Shown piece by piece: positions 1 to 8,150 of a DNA stretch of 64,000 nucleotides (its first letter is position 1; every line of letters begins with the position of its first letter). The stretch is from assembly GCF_051251125.1 (NCBI RefSeq), contig NZ_JBPCZL010000008.1. The stretch is one strand, 5' to 3'. Below the pieces are notes generated by a model. That model worked only from the letters and a program-made list of their open reading frames with translations, ran no database searches and was not told the origin of the DNA. Source of the stretch: Carnimonas bestiolae (GTDB lineage: Bacteria > Pseudomonadota > Gammaproteobacteria > Pseudomonadales > Halomonadaceae). A program made the position numbers and the translations under genes.

Positions 1-219
1 GCTATGCGGAACTGTGTTTTAAAATCACTAATCAACCAATAATCCCCGATTAAGAAAATGTAAAGGGAAGAAAAATGGAAGCTAATAAAATCCCTATATA
101 TCAATCAATTAACTTTAGTATTAGACGCAAGACAAAATGCGATGTATAACTCGAATATAATTCCACATAGCGAAACTTTGTTTTATTGTTATTGCGATCT
201 CTAAAAAAGGAGTTCTAGA
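1..219. other. AT-rich leader upstream of the IclR gene
   Basis: No gene is visible here. The stretch is clearly AT-richer than the coding DNA that follows and ends in a good ribosome binding site (AAAGGAG at about 206-212) seven bases before the ATG at 220. It probably carries the promoter of the regulator, but no convincing -35/-10 pair stands out. Confidence 0.4.
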
Positions 220-1086
220 ATGATGTCCAACGACGGCAGCAACCAACCCGATAACGGGCCAGCCGACGGCGAACTGGGTGATTGGGGAAGAGAACTTACC
301 GAGCCCTCCACCACCGGCAGAGCGCTGGGAAAAGGCGATCGCCAGATAGTGACGGCGCTAGTACGAGGGCTTGAGTTATTGCGCTGTTTTAGTCCCGATC
401 GCAGTGTGTTAGGCAATCAGGAGCTGGCTAATTTGACAGGTCTGCCGAAACCAACGGTGCACCGCTTGGCGAACACGCTGATCTACATGGGCTGCTTGAA
501 GCGCGAGCAGTACTCCGGGAAATACCAGTTGGATGCCGGTGTTCTTGGCTTCGGCTACGCGATGTTAACGAATCTGGCCATTCGTACCGCGGCACATCCC
601 TACATGGAGGAGCTGGCTTCCTTCAGCGGCGCGCCGGTTGCCATGGCAACACGCGACCGTCTGCAAATGGTTTATCTCGACGTGGTGCAGGGCAAAAGCA
701 ACCTCACCATGCGTCGCCAGATCGGCAGCTATTTGCCGATCGCCACTAGCTCTGCGGGACGTGCTTGCCTGGCAGCGCTGGATGAGAGCGAGCGTGCGTT
801 TTTGCTGGAGCATCTGGAGCGCCGCGAGAAAGAGCAATGGCCCCAGATGCGAAAGGGGCTGGAGCGCGCCTTCCGCGACTATGAGGATTACGGCTATTGC
901 CTGTCGATCAGCGAATGGGATCGCAACGTGAACTCGGTGGCAGTGCCATTGCAGCACCCACAGTACGGCCTGCTCGTCTTCAACTGCGGGGGGCCAAGTT
1001 TCCAGCTTTCCAGACGCTTTCTGGAAGACGATATAGGACCTCGATTGCTCGAAATGGTGGCCAACATTAAAAGGATTGCCACGTAA
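220..1086 (+). CDS. IclR-family transcriptional regulator
   Basis: A 288-residue regulator of the IclR family. After a hydrophilic N-terminus of about 40 residues comes a winged helix-turn-helix (about residues 45-105; LTGLPKPTVHRLANTL is the recognition part), then the IclR effector-binding domain (about 120-285), including the typical IATSSAGRACLAAL and YGYCLSISEWDRNVNSVAVP stretches. IclR proteins bind small acids or acyl-CoA precursors and control catabolic operons. The start is set by AAAGGAG seven bases upstream. It lies 56 bases before an acyl-CoA dehydrogenase on the same strand and probably controls it or is co-transcribed with it. The N-terminal extension rich in D/G/N is longer than usual. 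The effector cannot be read from the sequence. Confidence 0.9.
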   Translation: MMSNDGSNQPDNGPADGELGDWGRELTEPSTTGRALGKGDRQIVTALVRGLELLRCFSPDRSVLGNQELANLTGLPKPTVHRLANTLIYMGCLKREQYSGKYQLDAGVLGFGYAMLTNLAIRTAAHPYMEELASFSGAPVAMATRDRLQMVYLDVVQGKSNLTMRRQIGSYLPIATSSAGRACLAALDESERAFLLEHLERREKEQWPQMRKGLERAFRDYEDYGYCLSISEWDRNVNSVAVPLQHPQYGLLVFNCGGPSFQLSRRFLEDDIGPRLLEMVANIKRIAT

Positions 1087-1142
1087 CAACCGGGGGAGCT
1101 AACCCACCTGCACCACGCGGGTGTCACCCAAGGAGCCTCGAC

Positions 1143-2294
1143 ATGATTCGGGATAACGAAACTCACCAATTGCTGCTGTCTACCGTGCGTGCATTTGTCA
1201 GGGACGTGCTGCGACCACACGAGAAGGAAGTCGAGGAAAACAACGAGGTTCCGGAAAGTGTAGTGGCGCAAATGCGCGACCTTGGCCTGTTTGGGCTCAC
1301 TATCCCAGAAGAATACGGCGGTCTTGGGCTGACCATGGAAGAAGAAGCTGAGGTGTGCTTCGAGCTTGGCCGCACCTCCCCCGCCTTCCGCTCGCTAATA
1401 GGCACCAATAACGGCATCGGTTCACAAGGGATTTTGATCGATGGCACCGATGAGCAGAAGAGCTTCTATCTACCAAAACTCGCCACCGGTGAGTACCTTA
1501 GCTCATTCTGCCTGACCGAACCGGATGCCGGATCAGATGCCGGATCGCTGAAAACCATTGCCGAACGCGATGGCGACGACTACCTCATTTCGGGCACCAA
1601 ACGCTTTATCACCAATGCTCCCTATGCCGATATCTTTACCGTGATGGCCAGAACCGACCGCGATGCACCAGGGGCGAAAGGAATCAGCGCTTTTATTGTC
1701 GAAAGAAAATCCGACGGCGTCACCATCGGCAAGCCCGATCATAAAATGGGCCAAAAAGGCAGCCTGACCGCCGACGTGATCTTCGACAAGGTTCGGGTGC
1801 CTGCTAAACAATTGATTGGTGGCGTAGAAAACGTAGGCTTTAAAACCGCCATGAAAGTGCTTGATAAGGGCCGTTTGCACATGGCCGCTTTCGCGGCTGG
1901 CGTCAGTGATCGCATGCTGGAAGATACTTTGCTGTACGCCATCGAGCGTAAACAGTTTGGCCGCCCGATCGCCAGCTTCGAGTTGATTCAAGGCATGCTG
2001 GCTGACAGCAAGGCCGAGCTGTATGCGGCTAAAAGCATGGTGCTGGACGCCGCCCGCAAACGCGACGAAGGTCAGCGCATCAGCACCGAGGCCTCCTGCG
2101 CGAAAATGTTTTCCACCGAAGCGTGCGGGCGCATCGCCGATCGCTGTGTGCAGATTTACGGCGGCGCAGGTTACGTCAGCGACTACGATATCGAGCGCTT
2201 TTATCGCGACGTGCGGCTGTTCCGCATTTATGAAGGCACGACCCAGATTCAGCAATTGGTGATTGCCAAGAATATGGTGAAAGAAGTTTCTTAG
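1143..2294 (+). CDS. Acyl-CoA dehydrogenase family protein
   Basis: A 383-residue FAD-dependent acyl-CoA dehydrogenase of normal length, oxidising an acyl-CoA to the 2-enoyl-CoA and passing electrons to ETF. The N-terminal helical domain runs to about residue 120, the FAD-contacting beta domain contains LTEPDAGSDAGSLKT, and the C-terminal helical domain carries QIYGGAGYVSDYDIERFYRD and the catalytic glutamate in RIYEGTTQIQ. The ATG follows AAGGAGCCTCG. The neighbouring IclR gene suggests a regulated catabolic step. Short/branched-chain, aryl and cyclic acyl-CoA substrates are all possible. The 2309-2465 stretch after the stop holds no gene. Confidence 0.93.
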   Translation: MIRDNETHQLLLSTVRAFVRDVLRPHEKEVEENNEVPESVVAQMRDLGLFGLTIPEEYGGLGLTMEEEAEVCFELGRTSPAFRSLIGTNNGIGSQGILIDGTDEQKSFYLPKLATGEYLSSFCLTEPDAGSDAGSLKTIAERDGDDYLISGTKRFITNAPYADIFTVMARTDRDAPGAKGISAFIVERKSDGVTIGKPDHKMGQKGSLTADVIFDKVRVPAKQLIGGVENVGFKTAMKVLDKGRLHMAAFAAGVSDRMLEDTLLYAIERKQFGRPIASFELIQGMLADSKAELYAAKSMVLDAARKRDEGQRISTEASCAKMFSTEACGRIADRCVQIYGGAGYVSDYDIERFYRDVRLFRIYEGTTQIQQLVIAKNMVKEVS

Positions 2295-2467
2295 GGAGGT
2301 GTGTCGCGCGCCAGCGTAAGCTAGAGGTACAGCGTATCGGTACGTCAACCACGACGTTCTCGCGATGCTGATACGGACAACGGCGTGCACTTTCACTAGC
2401 TGATGGCGCTATCGCTATGGCGCACTGCCCTCACAACGCGGCTATGCCGTGCCATCCTTTGGTTGAT

Positions 2468-2499
2468 CAAAAAAACCGCACTTGACGAGAGTGCGGTTT
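2468..2499 (-). terminator. Rho-independent terminator of the Hint-domain gene
   Basis: A perfect 10-bp stem, AAACCGCACT (2473-2482) with AGTGCGGTTT (2490-2499), closes a 7-base loop. On the minus strand it is followed by an uninterrupted run of T (complement of the A-run starting at 2469). It sits 33 bases beyond the stop of the minus-strand gene at 2532, and on the plus strand it may also stop reading from the dehydrogenase. Confidence 0.85.
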
Positions 2500-2531
2500 C
2501 GATTGAATGGCAACACCGATGCAAGATGTTA

Positions 2532-3587
2532 CTAAGCAGTGGCTACCTGCTCGTTAACGCTATCAAGCTGCTCTGCCCTGGCAGCGTAACGCTGCTGCAG
2601 CGCTTTCAACACATCGCCGTTTTTATTCGGGCGCACCACCGTAAAGCCAGGACGGGGTGACATGCCGCCCACCGGCGCGTCAGCCGGACGCAGTTCAACC
2701 ACGCCTTCACTGGCGAAGAAACCGCGGCGGTTTTTACCGTTGTCAGCAAACGACTCGGAATAAGTGCCGCACGCCTCGATAACGTCGAACGCACCTTCAA
2801 GTTCCAGGTGGTAATAGGTTACAGCATTGACCGACGTATCGGAGTAGATGGTCTGACCGTTTACCAGATCCATGGCACGCGCCAATACACCCTGCACATA
2901 CATATGGTGCCACGGGGAAACGCGCATATCGCGAGACGGCATGCCATCTTCCAACGCGCCCGCGCGGATCATGATCGGAGCGCTTTTATCTTTCAGTACG
3001 CCTTCGGGAAGGCCCGCCAAATCATTGAGACGGCGGTGACCAATCCACTTAAGCGCACGCGGGCCTGACAAGGTGTTCACCTCGTCACCTACCCGCAAAT
3101 GTTCTACCAGTACTTCACCTTTCGGCGTACTAATAAGCGTGCCCGCGGTAAAACAGGGCAGCTCTGAATAGGCGTCGAAGGCATCACCTAGATCCATCAG
3201 ATCTTTATAATGTTCGCCGCCGAGATCATCGTTTTTCGCCGCTTCAGTTTTCATATACTCAACGAGCGGTTTAAATACTTCTCCGACATAGTGACGATCG
3301 GCATCGTTCCAATTACCAAATTGGGTTCCCGGGGAGCCCATGTCCTCAACAACGGTTTTAGAATATTTAATAAACTCATCAATAGCGCGGTCGTAACCGA
3401 GCGGTGCATTGGTCCCCTCGACGCGATTCGCATCCTTATATGCCAACCGAGCCTTATTCATCTGATTAGACAAGCCCCTGCTGACGCCATTGGCTACATT
3501 CCAATCGGAATGATCCTGAAGCTTTTCGTAAGCTTTTTGGTATTCGTCGTTGACGTAGTCCCAGTCTGCGTATTTATTGTCAGCCAT
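2532..3587 (-). CDS. Hint_2 (Hedgehog/intein) domain protein
   Basis: A 351-residue protein with two parts. Residues 1-143 are hydrophilic, charged and helical-looking, and I do not recognise them. Residues 145-290 are a Hint_2 domain: it opens with the nucleophilic cysteine (C145 in PCFTAGTLIS), followed by VLVEHLRVGDEV, an RWIG-like WIGHRRL, the block SPWHHMYVQG, and VTYYHLELEG, and ends near TYSESFADNG. Hint folds catalyse an N-to-S acyl shift and can cleave the chain before the cysteine. There is no C-terminal intein Asn/extein, so splicing is not expected, while cleavage of the N-terminal part is plausible. Two glycine-rich bacteriocin-like peptides lie upstream on the same strand after a 310-base gap. 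A strong terminator follows. Confidence 0.8.
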   Translation of the reverse strand: MADNKYADWDYVNDEYQKAYEKLQDHSDWNVANGVSRGLSNQMNKARLAYKDANRVEGTNAPLGYDRAIDEFIKYSKTVVEDMGSPGTQFGNWNDADRHYVGEVFKPLVEYMKTEAAKNDDLGGEHYKDLMDLGDAFDAYSELPCFTAGTLISTPKGEVLVEHLRVGDEVNTLSGPRALKWIGHRRLNDLAGLPEGVLKDKSAPIMIRAGALEDGMPSRDMRVSPWHHMYVQGVLARAMDLVNGQTIYSDTSVNAVTYYHLELEGAFDVIEACGTYSESFADNGKNRRGFFASEGVVELRPADAPVGGMSPRPGFTVVRPNKNGDVLKALQQRYAARAEQLDSVNEQVATA

Positions 3588-3897
3588 GATTTGATTTTCC
3601 TAATGCATTAAAGATATTTAACTGCAGTCGCCACAGACAACCTATATCTAACCAATGAGTATAATGATGACTGGCACAGCTTTTGAGGAACATACGCCAT
3701 CTACACGATGCACGTGAGTCGCAATTTATTCAAAATAGCCACATCGTGATACTCGTTAATTACTATCCAAACAGGCGCAACAGCGAAAACCATATTAAAT
3801 GACCTTTGTGGAACATCGTGCACACCACTCAACGCATCCAACATAGCTCGTTCGCTATTGCGCCTGTTATATAACCTAACGTTTAATTAGGTCATTC
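3588..3897. other. Intergenic region between the Hint gene and peptide gene
   Basis: About 310 AT-rich bases with no reading frame of interest. It must hold the promoter of the Hint-domain gene, unless that gene is read from the peptide genes. A short imperfect inverted repeat (ACCTAA...TTAGGT, 3874-3892) lies just after the stop of the upstream peptide gene but lacks a clear T-run. Confidence 0.35.
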
Positions 3898-4227
3898 TTA
3901 TTTTGAAATGGCCCCACCGGTCATGGCGTCCATGAAATAATCAATAGAGCCGTTGGTGTTGATTTGGTCGAAGCCGAGTACCGCTCCAACCACCGCACCA
4001 CTCACCAGGCCATATGCGCCACCTGCCAGCATGCCAACGCCCTGTGCGATAGCACCAATCCCCAGAACACCACCACCGTTACCGCCTGCTGAACCACCAA
4101 GGGTTGCGCCCCAAGCAGTGCCGCCAGCGGCGCACAGAATGGATCCCGCAACAGAATCTTTAAGACTTTCCGCAAAGTGCAGGCCGCCCACCACTGCGTC
4201 GACTTCGGCGATATTTAATTCACGCAT
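3898..4227 (-). CDS. Double-glycine-leader bacteriocin-like peptide
   Basis: A 109-residue precursor. I start it at the ATG at 4227, seven bases after AGGA, giving the leader MRELNIAEVDAVVGG, which matches the double-glycine leaders cut by C39-peptidase ABC exporters. The mature part is glycine/alanine-rich and hydrophobic, with NGGGVLGIGAIAQGVGML and AGGAYGLVSGAVVGAVLG containing GxxxG patterns typical of helix-helix packing in two-peptide bacteriocins. The upstream-extended reading frame adds ten residues and spoils the leader. The neighbouring gene at 4285-4629 is a clear paralogue. No exporter or immunity gene is recognisable nearby, so export would need a transporter encoded elsewhere. 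Confidence 0.7.
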   Translation of the reverse strand: MRELNIAEVDAVVGGLHFAESLKDSVAGSILCAAGGTAWGATLGGSAGGNGGGVLGIGAIAQGVGMLAGGAYGLVSGAVVGAVLGFDQINTNGSIDYFMDAMTGGAISK

Positions 4228-4284
4228 CTTTTTTCCTATTTTTAATGCTGTATCCACACTGGATATGTAATAGCTAGTTAACGG

Positions 4285-4629
4285 TTACTCGAAGAATTTG
4301 TGATCTGGCAGCAACGAGCCGTTGGAGAGCGCTTTCAGCGCAGCGAAATAGCCATCATCGATACCAGACAGTCCGGTAACCGCGCCAATAGCGCCACCCA
4401 CTGCCAAGCCGTAAAGACCACCCGCTACCATGCCTACACCAGCGCCGATGGAGCCAATGCCCAGCATGCCGCCGCCGTTACCGCCGTTAGCGCCACCAAT
4501 AGTGGCTCCCCAGTCCATAGTGAGCATTGCACCTACAATCGCCCCACCCACGGAGTCGGCCAGTCCTTTAGAAAGGGACAGCGCAGCACCTTTGACGTCC
4601 GCTGCTTCCAAAACGGTTAATTCACGCAC
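4285..4629 (-). CDS. Bacteriocin-like glycine-rich peptide (paralogue)
   Basis: A 114-residue paralogue of the peptide encoded 57 bases downstream. It starts at GTG (4629) behind GAGAGG. It shares MREL at the start and the central block NGGNGGGMLGIGSIGAGVGM, followed by AGGLYGLAVGGAIGAVTG. Unlike its partner the leader ends VKG-A rather than GG, so processing may be less efficient or may follow a GA/KG variant of the rule. Two adjacent related peptides with GxxxG-rich hydrophobic cores suggest a two-peptide (class IIb-like) bacteriocin. The C-termini diverge fully (LLPDHKFFE here). Confidence 0.65.
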   Translation of the reverse strand: MRELTVLEAADVKGAALSLSKGLADSVGGAIVGAMLTMDWGATIGGANGGNGGGMLGIGSIGAGVGMVAGGLYGLAVGGAIGAVTGLSGIDDGYFAALKALSNGSLLPDHKFFE

Positions 4630-4909
4630 TTGAAAAACCTCTCAAAAATTTTGCAGATCAATTGTCAACGCGTGCATTCAACTCCCTCTCGAGCCCCTTC
4701 CAGCGAGAGCATTAACCTCTCCTCACTTAAGTTTCTCTTGGTGAAATTTAATGTTAACCACTGCGTTGCGGAATCAAATGTAAATTTTTTGATTTCAAAG
4801 AACAAGTCCCCATGAGAAGTGGGGATAAATCGTCAAAAAAATGCATCCCCCGTCATAGAGAAAAAAATATGAAAAATGAAACTTACGGCAAAAACGGTAC
4901 TTTTAGCCT

Positions 4910-4947
4910 AAAAAATCCTAATTTTGTCGGATAAATTAGGATTTTTT
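4910..4947. terminator. Perfect AT-rich inverted repeat, bidirectional terminator-like
   Basis: The 15-base arms AAAAAATCCTAATTT (4910-4924) and AAATTAGGATTTTTT (4933-4947) are perfectly complementary around an 8-base loop. Six T residues end the hairpin on either strand, the layout of a bidirectional terminator. No obvious gene reads into it from the left or right, which makes its role unclear. Confidence 0.55.
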
Positions 4948-5595
4948 GGATGGCAGTGAAATCGATTGCAATCACCTGAAGAGCACCGGATTTACTCGAT
5001 CATTTTTCAAGCCTAACATCAAAAAATACGACTAAAGTCTTATAATTTTTGGTTAACAATCGATCGGCTATTTGCGCATCGAGACCTTTACATGTGTTTG
5101 ATCAAGCGTTCGATTGCTCAAAAAACAACCAAAAAGGGGCCGCGAATGATGGAAGAACACGCCTCCATCCCCCCTTCGGCACCATGGCAAAGCGCCAGCT
5201 CCATCAGCTATCGAGGGAAATGCGCTGGATCACTGTTACCAGTAGACATTAATGCCCAGGCAGAACGTGGATTAAGCGGGGAACCAGGGGGAATTGGGGA
5301 AAATCAGGGGGATTAGAGGAACAGGACTACGCAAGAACGGCAGGCGTGAGCCACCAGGCGCCCATCTCTGGCACCGCCAGAAACACGCGATCGCGCTTAA
5401 TTGCAGAATTAGAAATCTACCTCACAAGAGACAACATGCTGGCTTGCGATATCCGATATCCGCCCCTCGCAGACGCACGACTATGCCGCACCTACCACGG
5501 CCTGTTCAGACATCTCTGTTTGTCACAGGCTACTGAACTGATGGCCCTGCAACAGTAATAGGGGTATCAAGAAGTACAATGAAACCATTGGATGT
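4948..5595. other. Gene-free stretch before the sucrose repressor gene
   Basis: Roughly 650 bases with only short open frames of low-complexity composition and no family resemblance. I see no RNA gene, no repeat array and no convincing promoter. It may be a decayed gene or contain the upstream control region of the peptide pair. Confidence 0.3.
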
Positions 5596-6606
5596 TCACA
5601 CCTGCCTTACCGATTGTCGTTGAACCAGCGGCATCGCCACACGCTCGCAGGCCGCGTTGCCAAGAGAGCAACCCGCGTCCAATAATTTGTCGACGGCCAG
5701 CTTGCCCATTTGATGATAGGGCAATTGCAGGGTAGTTAAGGCAGGGTACAAGTACTCAGCCAGCGGCTCATCGTCGAACGACACCACGCTGATATCATCG
5801 GGTACTCTCAGACCTCGTTCGAAAAGGGCCCGATAAGCACCGAACGCAATTCTATCGTTAGCCACCACCAATGCAGTGATATCGCCAGCGCTATCGAGCA
5901 GTTCAAGCGTACCTTGATAGCCCAACGAAGGCTCCCACTCGTCGCCATGAACCTCCCCTGCTGCGCACAACCCTGCATCGCGCAGTGCATCATCAATACC
6001 CGCAAAACGACTCTCGATGGTGACCGAATAGTAGGGATCACTCGCCTTGTTACTGCGGCCAATCACGCCGATACGCTGGTGGCGATGGGCCAACAGGCAC
6101 TCGATTGCGCTCACCCCTGCTGCGTATTCGTCGGGCAGCAGACTGGGCAAGCCATCGCTGACACCATTAATCAGCACGGCACGCTGCTGTTTAAGATCGG
6201 GGATATCCACCCGACGTGCCTGCATGAAACCAAATAGCAAGCCATCGACGCGGCGCTCCAGCAGCGAGTCAACCGTACGCTGTAGTTGATGGCTCTCGGC
6301 TTCGGCAATTAACACCATATACCCCTGCCGCTCAGCGGCCTCGAGAACACCACTAATCATGGCCGAGGCATAGCGTGTGGTCGCCACACTGTTGGAAATA
6401 AAGCCAAGCGAGCGGCTTTCGCCGGTGCGCAGCATCCGACCAATGGCATCAGTGGAATACCCCAATTGCTGAGCAGCGGCGACGACTCGTTCGGCCGTGG
6501 CAGTACTAATTCGCGCCGAGCCACGTTTATTCAGTACTAGATTAACGGTGGTCACCGACACTCCTGCCAAGCGCGCAACATCTGCCTGACTCGCTTTTCC
6601 TTTCAT
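5596..6606 (-). CDS. cscR: LacI-family repressor of the sucrose genes
   Basis: A 336-residue LacI/GalR repressor. I start it at ATG 6606, nine bases after GGAG, which gives KASQADVARLAGVSVTTVN as the helix-turn-helix; the longer open frame upstream has no family match. The hinge helix is followed by the periplasmic-binding-protein-like effector domain (about residues 60-330), with ALVVANDRIAFGAY and SVVSFDDEPLAEYLYPALTT typical of the family. It is divergent from a CscB-type permease and a GH32 hydrolase, so the effector is probably sucrose or a hydrolysis product. A 14-bp LacI-type palindrome lies between the genes at 6762-6775. Confidence 0.85.
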   Translation of the reverse strand: MKGKASQADVARLAGVSVTTVNLVLNKRGSARISTATAERVVAAAQQLGYSTDAIGRMLRTGESRSLGFISNSVATTRYASAMISGVLEAAERQGYMVLIAEAESHQLQRTVDSLLERRVDGLLFGFMQARRVDIPDLKQQRAVLINGVSDGLPSLLPDEYAAGVSAIECLLAHRHQRIGVIGRSNKASDPYYSVTIESRFAGIDDALRDAGLCAAGEVHGDEWEPSLGYQGTLELLDSAGDITALVVANDRIAFGAYRALFERGLRVPDDISVVSFDDEPLAEYLYPALTTLQLPYHQMGKLAVDKLLDAGCSLGNAACERVAMPLVQRQSVRQV

Positions 6607-6672
6607 TGGCTGACTCCGTTTTAAGTACTCGTCATGTTGGACTGACTCAACATACGTGTTCTCGCGCCTCTG

Positions 6673-6775
6673 TTTATCGAGATTTACCGAGCGTCCAGAT
6701 GCTATTGCTATTACGACCAAATAGCTAACTACAGCACGCAGAACTCCTGATAACCTCGCTAGTAAATCGATTTAC
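6673..6775. promoter_or_regulatory. Sucrose operator region with LacI-type palindrome
   Basis: GTAAATCGATTTAC at 6762-6775 is a perfect 14-bp palindrome with the central CG step typical of LacI/GalR operators. It lies 54 bases upstream of the permease start. A second, imperfect site with the same right half (GATTTAC) reads GTTTATC-GA-GATTTAC at 6673-6688, inside the repressor leader. Together they suggest repression of both divergent transcripts, possibly with looping. The first site is convincing, the second is weak. Confidence 0.65.
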
Positions 6776-6828
6776 CTCTACGTTTTCGACGACAAATGCA
6801 CGTCTTGGCTCGACCCTTTGGAACCGCT

Positions 6829-8109
6829 ATGTCTTCCACCTTTCTCACTTGCTTGAAACGCCCTGCCTACCTGCATAATTCCGCAACGCTACTGCTGTTT
6901 TTCGCATCATGGGGGGGTTGGTGGTCTTTCTTTCAGATTTGGCTCACATCGTCGAATTCAGGACTATCACTTAACGGTCACCAAGTGGGAATCATCTATT
7001 CCGCCAATGCTGCCGCAACGCTGGTCATTATGCTGCTGTATGGCGTGCTGCAAGACAAACTGCAGCTAAAACGCCATCTGATCACCTTTGCCAGCCTGTT
7101 AATGAGCCTGCTGGCGCCATTCGTTATTTGGGTTTACCAACCTCTGCTGGCAGCTGGCGGCGCCTCTTTCATACTTGGCGTGGGCATCGGGGCATGGGTG
7201 CTAGCGGCAGGGTTTATTGCCGCCGCCGGGCTCTTCGAGGCCTTCTCCGAGCGGCTTGCACGTGCCCACGGGGATGAATACGGCCAAGTACGCATGTGGG
7301 GGTCGGTGGGATACGCACTTGCCGCGCTGCTGGCTGGCGTGCTGTTTACCCATGACCCAGCGCTGAACTTCTGGTGCGGCTCGTTGTTCGGCGTGTGTTG
7401 CCTGCTTGCGAACGTATTGTGGAAAAGTCCGGTAACGCCAGCCAGTATGCATGGCACGGCCCAGGCAAGCCCAAACATCAAGGAGATTGCCCGCGGATTG
7501 TGCTGCCGCCCGATGTTCACCATGGTCGTCTTCGTGCTGCTGTCATGGACCTTTTATACGGTCTTTGACCAGCAGATGTTTCCCGACTTTTACACCCACC
7601 TGTTTGACTCTCCTGCCCGCGGCCAGCGCATGTACGCACTGCTGAATGCCATTCAGGTATGTCTGGAAGCCGTCATGCTCGGGCTGGTTCCGCTGCTTAT
7701 GCATAAGATCGGTGTTAAACCGGCACTGATGCTGGGAATAACAGTGATGTTTTTGCGTATTGCCGGCTGCGCTTACTTCACCGATCCGCTGCTGATATCG
7801 CTGGTAAAACTCCTGCACGCCCCTGAAGTTGCGCTATGCGTGCTCCCTATCTTCCGCTACTTCACGCTGCACTTTAATCCTGCGCTGTCGGTCACCTTCT
7901 ACATGGTGGGATTTCAGCTTTCATCGCAGGTCGGCAATATTCTGCTCTCTCCCGTGCTTGGCGCGCTGCGCGATAGCATTGGCTACCAGCCCACCTTCTA
8001 TCTGATTGCCGGCATCGTGCTGCTGGCCGGGATTTACGGTCTGTGTTTCTTGAAAGGGGACAAGCAACACACAACGACCGCCGCTGATCACACAGCGCTT
8101 TCCGCTTGA
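6829..8109 (+). CDS. cscB: Sucrose:H+ symporter, LacY/CscB family
   Basis: A 12-helix oligosaccharide:H+ symporter of the major facilitator superfamily, about 426 residues from the ATG at 6829; an in-frame ATG at 6796 would add 11 residues without a ribosome binding site. It aligns by eye along its length with Escherichia coli CscB: SWGGWWSFFQIWL in helix 1, YGVLQDKL in the first cytoplasmic loop, FDQQMFPDFY in the middle and SLVKLLHAPEVALCVL near helix 10. It brings sucrose (or a related disaccharide) into the cell with a proton for the hydrolase encoded 41 bases downstream. It is controlled by the operator just upstream. Confidence 0.88.
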   Translation: MSSTFLTCLKRPAYLHNSATLLLFFASWGGWWSFFQIWLTSSNSGLSLNGHQVGIIYSANAAATLVIMLLYGVLQDKLQLKRHLITFASLLMSLLAPFVIWVYQPLLAAGGASFILGVGIGAWVLAAGFIAAAGLFEAFSERLARAHGDEYGQVRMWGSVGYALAALLAGVLFTHDPALNFWCGSLFGVCCLLANVLWKSPVTPASMHGTAQASPNIKEIARGLCCRPMFTMVVFVLLSWTFYTVFDQQMFPDFYTHLFDSPARGQRMYALLNAIQVCLEAVMLGLVPLLMHKIGVKPALMLGITVMFLRIAGCAYFTDPLLISLVKLLHAPEVALCVLPIFRYFTLHFNPALSVTFYMVGFQLSSQVGNILLSPVLGALRDSIGYQPTFYLIAGIVLLAGIYGLCFLKGDKQHTTTAADHTALSA

Positions 8110-8150
8110 CTCAGATTGTTCCGAATTCATCGACGCTAAAGAGGTTGCCC

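Noticed and set aside
5049..5558. Several overlapping 67-80 codon frames on the plus strand
   Set aside because: They lack ribosome binding sites, overlap one another and have Pro/Arg/Gly-rich random-like composition.
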